Assembly: GCA_965200525.1 (NCBI GenBank)
Contig: OZ241368.1
Span: forward strand, 2,232,001 to 2,296,000
DNA: 64,000 bases
Direction of reading: 5' to 3'
Origin: JANNPJ01 sp965200525
GTDB taxonomy: Bacteria; Actinomycetota; Actinomycetes; Actinomycetales; Kineosporiaceae
Positions 31,856 through 39,480 of this stretch are shown in pieces. The stretch's first letter is position 1. Each line of letters opens with the position of its first letter. Below the pieces are notes generated by a model that was not told the DNA's origin, made no database searches, and saw only the letters and a list, made by a program, of their open reading frames with translations. The position numbers and the translations under genes are program-made.

Positions 31856-32820
31856 CGGGTGCTCCGTTCCCGGGCGGAGTAGACCGCGACGATGATGATC
31901 ACGGCCTGCACCATCTGTGCGGACGAGTCGGGCAGGTTGTGCTTGATCAGGGTGGCCCGGACCAGCTGCATCAGGATGGCGCCGAACACCGTGCCCAGGA
32001 TCCGGACCCGGCCGCCGGTCAGCGGGGTACCGCCGACCACGACCGCGGTGATCGCGGACAGCTCCATCAGCAGGCCGGTGTTGGCCGGGTCGCTGGCGCT
32101 GAGCCGGGCCGTGGCCAGCACGCCGGCGATCCCGGCGAGCAGGCCGCTGATCGCGTAGACGCCGAACAGCACCCGCTTCACCGGCAGGCCGGCCAGGGCG
32201 CTGGCGGTCCGGTTGCCGCCGACCGCGACCAGCCGCCGGCCGAACGTCGAGCGCTGCACCAGCAGGCCGACCAGCACGGCCAGCACCGCCGCGATCAGCA
32301 CGCTGACCGGGATGCCGAGCACGTCGTCGGTGCCCAGCGCGAGCAGGGCCGAGTTGTCGACCTCGACCAGCTGGCCGTGGGCGATCACCAGGGCCAGGCC
32401 CCGGCCACCGACCAGGATGGCCAGCGTGGCCACGATCGGCTGGATGCCGACGTAGGCCACCAGCAGCCCGTTGAACATGCCGGCCAGCAGGCCGGCCAGC
32501 AGCGCGACCACGATCGAGGCGACCACGCCGTAGCCCAGGTAGAGCGGGATCAGCGCCGCCGACAGGGCCATCACGGCCCCGACCGACAGGTCGATCCCCT
32601 CGGTACCGATCACCAGGGCCATGCCGAGCGCGACGATCACGATCGGGGCGGCCTGCAGGAGCTGGGTGCGAAAGTTGGACGTCGACAGGAAGTTGGCCGT
32701 GAACAGCAGGTTGAACACCAGCAGGACGCCGACGGCGACGTAGACGCCGTTGCGCTGCAGCCATTCTCCGGTCTGGACCCGGGCCGCCCAGGACCGGACC
32801 TCCAGCGTGCCGCTACTCAT
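31852..32820 (-). CDS. sugar ABC importer, inner membrane permease 1 (YtfT-like)
   Basis: A 322-residue permease with the same fold as its neighbour; LVIGTEGIDLSVGAVMALSAALI is the diagnostic loop. It begins at ATG 32820, inside the last codons of the ATPase gene (overlap 8 bases), and ends in an ATGA overlap with the second permease. Having two different permease genes is typical of the YtfQ-YtfR-YtfT-YjfF system, whereas ribose importers use a homodimer. Confidence 0.93.
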   Translation of the reverse strand: MSSGTLEVRSWAARVQTGEWLQRNGVYVAVGVLLVFNLLFTANFLSTSNFRTQLLQAAPIVIVALGMALVIGTEGIDLSVGAVMALSAALIPLYLGYGVVASIVVALLAGLLAGMFNGLLVAYVGIQPIVATLAILVGGRGLALVIAHGQLVEVDNSALLALGTDDVLGIPVSVLIAAVLAVLVGLLVQRSTFGRRLVAVGGNRTASALAGLPVKRVLFGVYAISGLLAGIAGVLATARLSASDPANTGLLMELSAITAVVVGGTPLTGGRVRILGTVFGAILMQLVRATLIKHNLPDSSAQMVQAVIIIVAVYSARERSTR

Positions 32821-34411
32821 CGGACCCCTCTGTCCTGGGGACGCCGGGCGGGTTCGCCGGCGTCTGGTCAACAGCTTCGCTGACTGCGGCGATCGCGGCC
32901 AGTACGTCGTCCTCGGTGACCTGATCGCCGGTGAGCTCGCCGACCACCGCGCCGTCCCGGAGAACGATCAACCGGTCGGAGCCGTCGATCAGCTCCTCCA
33001 TCTCGGATGAGATCAGCAGGACGCCGAGACCCTGTGCGGCGAGTTCGTCGATCAGGCCCTGCACCTCGGCCTTGGCCCCGACGTCGATCCCGCGGGTGGG
33101 CTCGTCGAGCAGCACCACCTTGGGCTTCATGCAGAGCAGCCGGGCCAGCAAAACCTTCTGCTGGTTGCCCCCGGACAGTTCGCTGACCTGCTGATCCGGG
33201 CTGGAGGCCTTGATCCGCAAGCGTTGCATGAAGGTCTCGACGAGCTTGTCCTGCCGGCCGCGGTCGACGATGCCGAACCGGGACAGCTGAGGCAGGGCGG
33301 CCAGCACGATGTTCTCCCGGACCGACAGGTTGGGAATGATCCCGTCGGCCTTGCGGTCCTCGGCCAGCATCGCGATCCCGGCCCGGGTCGAGGCGGCCAC
33401 GCTGTTCGGCGCCACCTTGACCCCGGCGAGGGTGACCGTGCCGCCGTCCCGGGGCAGGGCCCCGACGATGGCCCGGGCCGTCTCGCTCCGGCCGGAACCG
33501 AGCAGACCGGCCAGGCCGACCACCTCGCCCGGCCGGATCGAGACCGATACCCCGGACAACCGCTGACCGCTGGTCAGGTTCTCGGCCTTGAGCAGTGGCG
33601 GCTCGGCCTCGTCGGTGTGGGTCTCGCTGAACGCGGTCGTCCCGTGCTTGCGGATGTCGCTGACCTCACGGCCGAGCATCTTGGAGACCAGCTCGATCCG
33701 GGGCAGTTCGGCCAGCGGGCCGGTGTGCACCAGCTTGCCGTCCCGTAGCACCGTCACCGAGTCGCAGATCCGGTACAGCTCGTCCATCCGGTGGCTGACG
33801 TAGATGATCGCGATGCCCTGCTGGTGCAACCGGTCGATGACCGTGAACAGGGTCTCCACCTCGCGCGGTTCGAGCGAGGAGGTCGGCTCGTCCATGATCA
33901 CCACGTGGGCGTCGGTGGAGACCGCCCGGGCCAGGGCGACCATCTGCTGGGCCCCGACGGCCAGGCTGCCGAGCGGCCGGCGGACGTCGTCCTGAATGCC
34001 GTAGTCGGCCAGCAATTGGGCCGCCTGGGCGTTCATCGTCGACCAGTCGATCAGGCCGAGCCGGTTGCGCGGCTCCCGCCCGAGGTAGACGTTGCTGGCG
34101 ATGCTCATCAGCGGGACGAGGTTGACCTCTTGGTAGATGGTCGAGATCCCGGCCTCCTGGGCCTGGATCGGGCGAGCGAACGAGACCGGGGATCCCCGGT
34201 GCCGCAACTCGCCCCCGTCCGGTTGATAGACACCGGTCAGCACCTTGATCAGGGTCGACTTGCCGGCGCCGTTCTCGCCGACGAGCGCGTGGACCTCACC
34301 CGCTCGCAGCGAGAACGACACCTGGTCAAGGGCTTTGATGCCGAGGAAGTCCTTGGAGACCTCGCGGACCTCAAGGACGACCTCGGCCCTCTGCACTGTG
34401 GATTCGTTCAT
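32813..34411 (-). CDS. sugar ABC importer, two-domain ATPase (RbsA/YtfR-like)
   Basis: A 532-residue protein with two ABC cassettes. The first has Walker A GENGAGKSTLI (about 41-51) and Walker B VVIMDEPTSSLE. The second has a degenerate P-loop (GLLGSGRSETARAIVG), signature LSGGNQQKVLLARLL and Walker B VVLLDEPTRGID. This double architecture is standard for CUT2 sugar importers. It starts at ATG 34411 in a TGATG overlap with the binding-protein gene and overlaps the next permease gene. Confidence 0.95.
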   Translation of the reverse strand: MNESTVQRAEVVLEVREVSKDFLGIKALDQVSFSLRAGEVHALVGENGAGKSTLIKVLTGVYQPDGGELRHRGSPVSFARPIQAQEAGISTIYQEVNLVPLMSIASNVYLGREPRNRLGLIDWSTMNAQAAQLLADYGIQDDVRRPLGSLAVGAQQMVALARAVSTDAHVVIMDEPTSSLEPREVETLFTVIDRLHQQGIAIIYVSHRMDELYRICDSVTVLRDGKLVHTGPLAELPRIELVSKMLGREVSDIRKHGTTAFSETHTDEAEPPLLKAENLTSGQRLSGVSVSIRPGEVVGLAGLLGSGRSETARAIVGALPRDGGTVTLAGVKVAPNSVAASTRAGIAMLAEDRKADGIIPNLSVRENIVLAALPQLSRFGIVDRGRQDKLVETFMQRLRIKASSPDQQVSELSGGNQQKVLLARLLCMKPKVVLLDEPTRGIDVGAKAEVQGLIDELAAQGLGVLLISSEMEELIDGSDRLIVLRDGAVVGELTGDQVTEDDVLAAIAAVSEAVDQTPANPPGVPRTEGSDE

Positions 34412-35532
34412 CAGAACGCGTTGCCGACCTTGTCCTTGGCGTTCGTCTCGTCGTACTGGTCATCGGTGATGATGATGTTCTTCGGGATCGAGGTGCCGGC
34501 TTCGAAGTCGGTCAGGGTCTTGAAGGCCAGCTCGCCGAACCGCGGGTTCGACTCGATGACCGCGTTGTACTGGCCCTTGACGATCAGCTTGACCGCGTTG
34601 GCGGTGCCGTCGATCGACACGATCTTGACGTCCTTGCCGGGCTTCTTGCCGGCCGCCTTGAGCGCGTTGACCGCGCCGATGCCCATCTCGTCGTTCTCGG
34701 CGTAGACCGCGGTGATGTCCGGGTGGCTCTGGATCAGCTGCTCCATCACCGACTGGCCGGTGGCCCGGTCGAAGTTACCGGTCTGCTCGGCCACGATCTT
34801 CAGGCCGGTCGCCGAGGCCAGGCCGTCCTTGAAGCCCGAGGTGCGGTCGGTGGTGACGTTGTTGCCGGACGCGCCAAGCAGGATCGCCAGCTTGCCCTTG
34901 CCCCCGGTGACCCGGATCATCTCGGCCGCCGCGCGCTTGCCCTGCTCGACGAAGTTGGAGCCGATGAAGGTCAGGAAGTCGGTGCAGGGCTTGGAGGTGA
35001 CCAGCCGGTCGATGGTGACCACCGGCACCTTCTTGGCCTTGGCCGCGTCGAACGCGGGCTGCAGGCCGTCGGAGTTCAGCGGGGCCACGATGAGCAGCTG
35101 CGCGCCCCGGTCGAGCAACGACTTGATGTCGCTGACCTGCTTGTTCAGGTCGCTCTGGGCATCCGTGGTGAGCATGTGGTCGGCCGGGATGCCGAGCTTG
35201 GTCGCCTCGGCCTTGATCGAGGCGGTCTCCGCGATCCGGAAGGGGTTGTTCTCCTTCTCGGACTGGGAGAAGCCGACGATCGCCGTCTTCAGGTCGACCT
35301 TCGGGTACCCGGTCTGGTCGATGGTGCAGCCACCGTCGGTGGAGGTGCCGGTGGTGGTGGCGGCAACTGCCGCCGGGCCGGTGCCGGCCGGAGTGGCTGC
35401 GGTGTCGGATTCACTCTTGGAGCATCCGGCGAGCGCGATCGAGATCGCGGCGGCCGCGATGACGGCCACATTGGCCCGGCGGAACAGCGCCGGGTGCGCA
35501 CGGGAATCGGCGCGGTGGTCGAGCTGGGACAT
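34411..35532 (-). CDS. sugar ABC importer, periplasmic-type binding lipoprotein (YtfQ-like)
   Basis: A 373-residue binding protein. A signal sequence leads to the lipobox ALAGCSKSE (Cys about 39). The mature protein opens with KTAIVGFSQSEKENNPFRIAET (shown only to place it) and carries VAPLNSDGLQPAFDAAK, DRTSGFKDGL, QTGNFDRATGQSVM and VYAENDEMGIGAV, closely following E. coli YtfQ, which binds galactofuranose. The start ATG 35532 has AAGGAG seven bases upstream; the longer frame to 35775 runs into the promoter and operator and is rejected. Confidence 0.93.
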   Translation of the reverse strand: MSQLDHRADSRAHPALFRRANVAVIAAAAISIALAGCSKSESDTAATPAGTGPAAVAATTTGTSTDGGCTIDQTGYPKVDLKTAIVGFSQSEKENNPFRIAETASIKAEATKLGIPADHMLTTDAQSDLNKQVSDIKSLLDRGAQLLIVAPLNSDGLQPAFDAAKAKKVPVVTIDRLVTSKPCTDFLTFIGSNFVEQGKRAAAEMIRVTGGKGKLAILLGASGNNVTTDRTSGFKDGLASATGLKIVAEQTGNFDRATGQSVMEQLIQSHPDITAVYAENDEMGIGAVNALKAAGKKPGKDVKIVSIDGTANAVKLIVKGQYNAVIESNPRFGELAFKTLTDFEAGTSIPKNIIITDDQYDETNAKDKVGNAF

Positions 35533-35617
35533 GGTCGCTCCTTGATGACATCGGCGTCGCAAAGTGGGCGGCGTCCGACAACGGTGAGCTAGGTCACCGA
35601 AATCGGCCTGCGCCTGT

Positions 35618-35644
35618 TTTACATCGTTGGAACAACGTTGTAAA
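35618..35644. promoter_or_regulatory. LacI-type operator between the sugar operon and its regulator
   Basis: TTTACATCGTTG and CAACGTTGTAAA form an inverted repeat with one mismatch around a GAA centre. It sits midway in the 172-base divergent promoter between the importer operon (start 35532) and the LacI gene (start 35705). Size and symmetry fit a LacI dimer; one site could control both directions. Confidence 0.75.
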
Positions 35645-35704
35645 GCCATCTTCGGCACCGTAGGCTGCGGTTTCCGAATCGTGACCGTGAGGTAGGGACA
35701 ATGC

Positions 35705-36712
35705 ATGGCCGCAACCCTCAAGGACGTCGCCCTGCTGGCCGGAGTGTCAGTGAAGACGGTGTCGAACGTGGTCAACGGCTATGCCTTCGTCAAGCCGGAA
35801 AATCGCCGTCGGGTCGAGGAAGCGCTGGCCGCGACCGGCTACCGGCCGAACCTGGGCGCCCGTAACCTGCGCCGCGGCCGGACCGGCTTCATCGCCCTGC
35901 TGCTGCCCGAACTGAGCGTGCCCTACTTCGGCGAGCTGGCCGGGCTGGTGATCACCGCGGCCCAGAAGGAGGACTGGAACGTGCTGATCGAGCAGACCCA
36001 GGGCATCGCCGAGCGGGAGCGCTCCTCGCTGGCCTCGCTCGGCCCGCACCTGATCGACGGGGCCATCGTCAGCCCCGAGGCCCTGGACGCCGACGACCTG
36101 ACCGAGCTGTCCACCGGGGTGCCCCTGGTGCTGCTGGGCGAGCACGCAGTCGACGTGGCCATCGACCACGTGGCGATCAACAACGTGGTGGCGGCTCAGA
36201 CCGCGGTCAACCATCTGATCGAGATCGGACGGCGCCGGATCGCCTCGATCGGGGCCAACCCGCGCCGGGGCACCGCCGCCCAGCGGCTGGCCGGCTACCG
36301 GACCGCCCTGACCGCCGCCGGGCTGCCGCAGCCGGCCGAGTACGTGATGCCGGCGATGAACTACCACCGGCGCGACGGCGCCGAGGCGATGGCCCACCTG
36401 CTCGACCTGCCGTCACCGCCGGACGCCGTCTTCTGCTTCAACGACCTGCTGGCGATCGGTGCCCTGCGGGCCGCGGCCGAGCGCGGGGTGCGGGTGCCGG
36501 AGGACGTGGCCATCGTCGGTTTCGACAACACCGAGGAGAGCGCCTACAGCCTGCCCTCGCTGACCACGATCGCCCCGGACAAGGCGGCGATCGCGCAGAC
36601 CGCGATCAACCTGATCCGGCGGCGGGCCCAGGCCCACGAGGACGAGGAGTTACCGGTGCAGGACATCCAGACGCCGTTCTCGCTCCAGGTTCGCGAAAGT
36701 ACCCGCCCGTAA
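35705..36712 (+). CDS. LacI-family transcriptional regulator
   Basis: A 335-residue repressor. The N-terminal helix-turn-helix ATLKDVALLAGVSVKTVSNVV and hinge region (to about residue 58) are classic, followed by a sugar-binding type 1 periplasmic fold (IALLLPELSVPYFGEL, AIVGFDNTEESAY). It is divergent from the YtfQ-like importer and almost certainly controls it. It starts at ATG 35705; an ATG at 35701 is out of frame. Codon 316 (36650-36652) is TTA, a rare leucine codon here. The stop is followed after 6 bases by a long palindrome. Confidence 0.94.
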   Translation: MAATLKDVALLAGVSVKTVSNVVNGYAFVKPENRRRVEEALAATGYRPNLGARNLRRGRTGFIALLLPELSVPYFGELAGLVITAAQKEDWNVLIEQTQGIAERERSSLASLGPHLIDGAIVSPEALDADDLTELSTGVPLVLLGEHAVDVAIDHVAINNVVAAQTAVNHLIEIGRRRIASIGANPRRGTAAQRLAGYRTALTAAGLPQPAEYVMPAMNYHRRDGAEAMAHLLDLPSPPDAVFCFNDLLAIGALRAAAERGVRVPEDVAIVGFDNTEESAYSLPSLTTIAPDKAAIAQTAINLIRRRAQAHEDEELPVQDIQTPFSLQVRESTRP

Positions 36713-36718
36713 GCCCGA

Positions 36719-36801
36719 GCCGCCAGAAACGTCGGCCGAACGCGGCCCGAAACCTGTTGAGAGCCAGGTTTCGGGCCCGTTCGGCCGGCGTCTCTGGCGG
36801 C
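36719..36801. terminator. ~38-bp near-perfect hairpin between lacI-type and arsR-type genes
   Basis: From 36719 the sequence GCCGCCAGAAACGTCGGCC... pairs with ...GGCCGGCGTCTCTGGCGGC ending at 36801, and an inner stem CCCGAAACCTG/CCAGGTTTCGGG continues to a short TTGAGAG loop. Nearly the whole 83 bases fold on themselves. It fills the space between the convergent stops (36712 and 36808). Its outer arms share CGCCAGAARCGTCGGC with the element at 49287-49378. Confidence 0.7.
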
Positions 36802-36807
36802 TTGTCG

Positions 36808-37134
36808 CTAGGGGTTCTCCGCCAGGGCCTTGATCGCGGCCAGCCGGGTGTCCCACTGGCGGGCCAGCTGGAGCATCCAGTCGGCCGTGGCCGTGAGGGG
36901 TTCGGACTGCACGGTGTAGTGCCGTTCCCGGCCCGAGCGCAGGCTCTCGACCAGCCCGACCCGTTCCAGGAAGGCCAGGTGCTGGACCACCGCCTGCCGG
37001 CTGACCGGCAGTTCGCCGGCCAGCACGGTGGCCGTGGCCCGGCCGTGACCGGCGATCCGGCCCAGCACCTGGCGCCGCATCGGATCGGCCAGCGCGGCCA
37101 GCACCTCGTCGACCTGCTCGAGGGTGGCGGTCAT
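36808..37134 (-). CDS. ArsR-family winged-helix repressor
   Basis: A 108-residue regulator. VLAALADPMRRQVLGRIAGHG and LPVSRQAVVQHLAFLERVGLVESLRSGRERHY show the ArsR/SmtB fold with recognition helix at about 45-60; no metal-binding CxC is present. It starts at ATG 37134, 7 bases after the SRPBCC gene, forming the ArsR-SRPBCC pair common in actinobacteria. The TGCAAG-N6-CTTGCA repeats before the pair are its likely operators. Confidence 0.9.
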   Translation of the reverse strand: MTATLEQVDEVLAALADPMRRQVLGRIAGHGRATATVLAGELPVSRQAVVQHLAFLERVGLVESLRSGRERHYTVQSEPLTATADWMLQLARQWDTRLAAIKALAENP

Positions 37135-37141
37135 GACCGGA

Positions 37142-37627
37142 TCAGGCCCCGGACCGGGGCTGGGCCTCGGCCTGGCCATCGACCTTGGCCACCTCGGCGA
37201 CGAAGGCCTTCAGCACACCGGCCCAGCCCTGCTCGTGCGACTCGTAGCTGGCGGTCGAGGCCCGCTCGGCCGGGATCTCGAGGGTGGCGAAACCGCTCTC
37301 GCACAACCGCAACCGGGTCTGCTCCCCCTCCGGCACCAGGGTGAACTCGACCAGGGTGGAGTTCTCGTCGGTGGCCGGCCGGCCCGGGTAGGCGCTGGCC
37401 CAGCGGTAGGAGAGGTAGTTCGGCGGGTCGACCTTCACGACCCGGGTCGGGAAGGTGCCGTGCTCGCCGTGGTCGAGCACGATCGACCCGCCCTCGCGCA
37501 GGTCGACCGAGGACGCCGGGCCGTGGCCGAACCAGACGCCGATGTGCTCCGGCTCGGTCAGCACCGACCACACCCGCTGCGGGGAGGCGGCGATCACGAC
37601 TTCGCGTTCGATCTTGTCCGGCTTCAT
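37142..37627 (-). CDS. SRPBCC/AHSA1-domain protein
   Basis: A 161-residue START-like protein. It opens REVVIAASPQRVWSVLTEPEHIGVWFG and ends with the helix WAGVLKAFVAEVAKVDG, the standard AHSA1 layout. These proteins bind small hydrophobic ligands and are commonly paired with ArsR regulators. It starts at ATG 37627 with a perfect AGGAGG seven bases upstream. The first 15 bases of the leader run up to two tandem palindromic repeats that are the likely binding sites of the ArsR protein encoded next. Confidence 0.9.
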   Translation of the reverse strand: MKPDKIEREVVIAASPQRVWSVLTEPEHIGVWFGHGPASSVDLREGGSIVLDHGEHGTFPTRVVKVDPPNYLSYRWASAYPGRPATDENSTLVEFTLVPEGEQTRLRLCESGFATLEIPAERASTASYESHEQGWAGVLKAFVAEVAKVDGQAEAQPRSGA

Positions 37628-37651
37628 GGTGACCTCCTGAGGGCGACAATA

Positions 37652-37702
37652 TGCAAGTTCAGGCTTGCACATCAGGTTCGCTACCCGCAAGTCACCGCTT
37701 GC
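37652..37702. promoter_or_regulatory. two tandem ArsR-type operators (GCAAG-N6-CTTGC)
   Basis: Site 1, TGCAAG-TTCAGG-CTTGCA, spans 37652-37669. Site 2, GCAAG-TCACCG-CTTGC, spans 37687-37702 and is flanked by CTAC/GTAG. Their centres are 34 bases apart. They lie between the divergent SRPBCC-arsR pair and the DUF427 gene, so one regulator may control both directions. Confidence 0.7.
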
Positions 37703-37729
37703 AAGTAGTCGGAAGGTAGGTTGACTGCC

Positions 37730-38497
37730 ATGCGTGATTACCCGCAGTCCATCGCCGCCACCAACTCGGTCGAGCCCGCACCGCGCCGCGTCCGCGGCAT
37801 TCTGGCCGGTCAGGTCGTCTTCGACAGCACCCGGGCGCTCTACGTCTGGGAGTGGCCGAACTATCCGCAGTACTACCTCCCGCTGGCCGACGTCGACCGC
37901 AACCTGCTGGTCGACGAGCAGCACGAGCACAAGACCCGCCGGGGCACCGCGCACCAGCACGGCCTGAAGGTCGGCGACACCACCAGGCCGGCCACGGCCA
38001 AGGTGTACCGCGCCGACGCGATCGAGGGCCTGGCCGACACCGTCCGGTTCGACTGGGACGCGCTCGACGCCTGGTACGAGGAGGACGAGCAGGTCTTCGT
38101 CCACCCCCGCAACCCGTACTCCCGGGTCGACGCCCTGCGCTCCACCCGCACCGTGCGGGTCGAGCTGGACGGCGTGGTGCTGGCCGAGTCGTCGTCCCCG
38201 GTGATGGTGTTCGAGACCGGCCTGCCGACCCGCTACTACCTCAACCGGACCGAGGTGAACTTCGAGCACCTGGTGGCCTCGGACACGGTCTCGGCCTGCC
38301 CGTACAAGGGCACCACCAGCGGCTACTGGTCGGTCCGGACCGGCGCCGGCGATCCGGTGCCCGACCTGGCCTGGGCCTACGACTTCCCGACCCGGCAACT
38401 GCTGCCGATCACCGGCCTGGTCGCGTTCTACAACGAGAAGGTCGACATCTTCGTGGACGGCGACGAACTGCCCCGGCCCAAGACCCACTTCTCGTGA
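37730..38497 (+). CDS. DUF427-domain protein
   Basis: A 255-residue protein with two DUF427 modules: one near the N-terminus (QVVFDSTRALYVWEWPNYPQYY) and the better-conserved second (VVLAESSSPVMVFETGLPTRYY ... YKGTTSGYWSVR ... DLAWAYDFP ... NEKVDIFVDGDEL). DUF427 proteins are widespread, cytosolic and of unknown biochemical role. ATG 37730 has GGAAGG upstream; TTG 37721 is a less likely start. It overlaps the next gene by GTGA. Confidence 0.88.
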   Translation: MRDYPQSIAATNSVEPAPRRVRGILAGQVVFDSTRALYVWEWPNYPQYYLPLADVDRNLLVDEQHEHKTRRGTAHQHGLKVGDTTRPATAKVYRADAIEGLADTVRFDWDALDAWYEEDEQVFVHPRNPYSRVDALRSTRTVRVELDGVVLAESSSPVMVFETGLPTRYYLNRTEVNFEHLVASDTVSACPYKGTTSGYWSVRTGAGDPVPDLAWAYDFPTRQLLPITGLVAFYNEKVDIFVDGDELPRPKTHFS

Positions 38498-39480
38498 CCA
38501 GCCTGATCCTGGAGGCGGTGACCCGCGACCAGATCGCCGCCACCGAGAAAGTGATCCGCGACCGGATCCGGCGGACCCCGGTGATCCGCCTGGACCGGGC
38601 CGACCTGGGCCTGGCCCCCGGTCCGCTGGTGCTCAAACTGGAGCAACTGCAGCACAGCGGCTCGTTCAAGGCCCGCGGCGCGTTCGCCAACCTGTTGCTG
38701 CGCGGCGTCACCGGGGCCGGCGTGGTCGCGGCCTCGGGCGGCAATCACGGCGCCGCGGTGGCCTACGCGGCCCAGGCCCTCGGCGTCCCGGCCCACATCT
38801 TCGTGCCGGTGGTGTCGTCCCCGGCCAAGGTCGCCCGGATCCGCGGCTACGACGCCGAACTGGTGATCACCGGCGACACCTACTCCGATGCCCTGGCCGC
38901 GGCCCAGCAGTGGACCGCCTCCTCCGGGGCTCTGCCGGTGCACGCCTTCGACCAGGTCGAGACCATGCTCGGCGCGGGCAGCCTGGCCCTGGAGCTGGAG
39001 CAGCAGGCCGAGGACGTCGACACCGTGCTGGTCGCGGTGGGCGGCGGCGGCCTGATCGCCGGCATCGCGGCCCGGTACGCCGGCGCCGTCCGGGTGATCG
39101 GGGTCGAGCCCGAGGCCGCCCCCACCCTGACCATGGCCCTGACGGCGGGCCTGCCGGTGATCGCGCCGACCGGCAGCATCGCGGTCGACTCGCTGGCCCC
39201 GCGGATGATCGGCGAGCTGACCTTCCCGGTCATCCAGAACTTCGGCGCGGGCACGGTCCTGGTCGACGACGACCACATCCGGACCGCCCAGCGCCTGCTC
39301 TGGGACCGGTTGCGGCTGGTCGCCGAGCCGGGCGGGTGCGCCGCGTTCGCCGCTCTGCTGTCCGGGCGCTACGCCCCGGAGCCGGGCGAGGTGGTGGCCG
39401 TGGTGATCAGCGGGGCCAACACCGACGCCGTCGACCTCGGTCAGGAGTCCGGCGAGCAGGGGCCGGCCGGGCGGGCCTGA
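38494..39480 (+). CDS. threonine/serine dehydratase-like PLP enzyme
   Basis: A 328-residue fold-type II PLP enzyme. The cofactor lysine is K59 in SGSFKARGAF; SGGNHGAAVAYAA binds the substrate carboxylate, and GGGGLIAGIA is the phosphate-binding loop. It lacks a C-terminal ACT regulatory domain, so it resembles catabolic threonine ammonia-lyase or serine racemase types. GTG 38494 overlaps the DUF427 stop. Its last 40 bases overlap the convergent DUF4173 gene. Confidence 0.92.
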   Translation: MTSLILEAVTRDQIAATEKVIRDRIRRTPVIRLDRADLGLAPGPLVLKLEQLQHSGSFKARGAFANLLLRGVTGAGVVAASGGNHGAAVAYAAQALGVPAHIFVPVVSSPAKVARIRGYDAELVITGDTYSDALAAAQQWTASSGALPVHAFDQVETMLGAGSLALELEQQAEDVDTVLVAVGGGGLIAGIAARYAGAVRVIGVEPEAAPTLTMALTAGLPVIAPTGSIAVDSLAPRMIGELTFPVIQNFGAGTVLVDDDHIRTAQRLLWDRLRLVAEPGGCAAFAALLSGRYAPEPGEVVAVVISGANTDAVDLGQESGEQGPAGRA

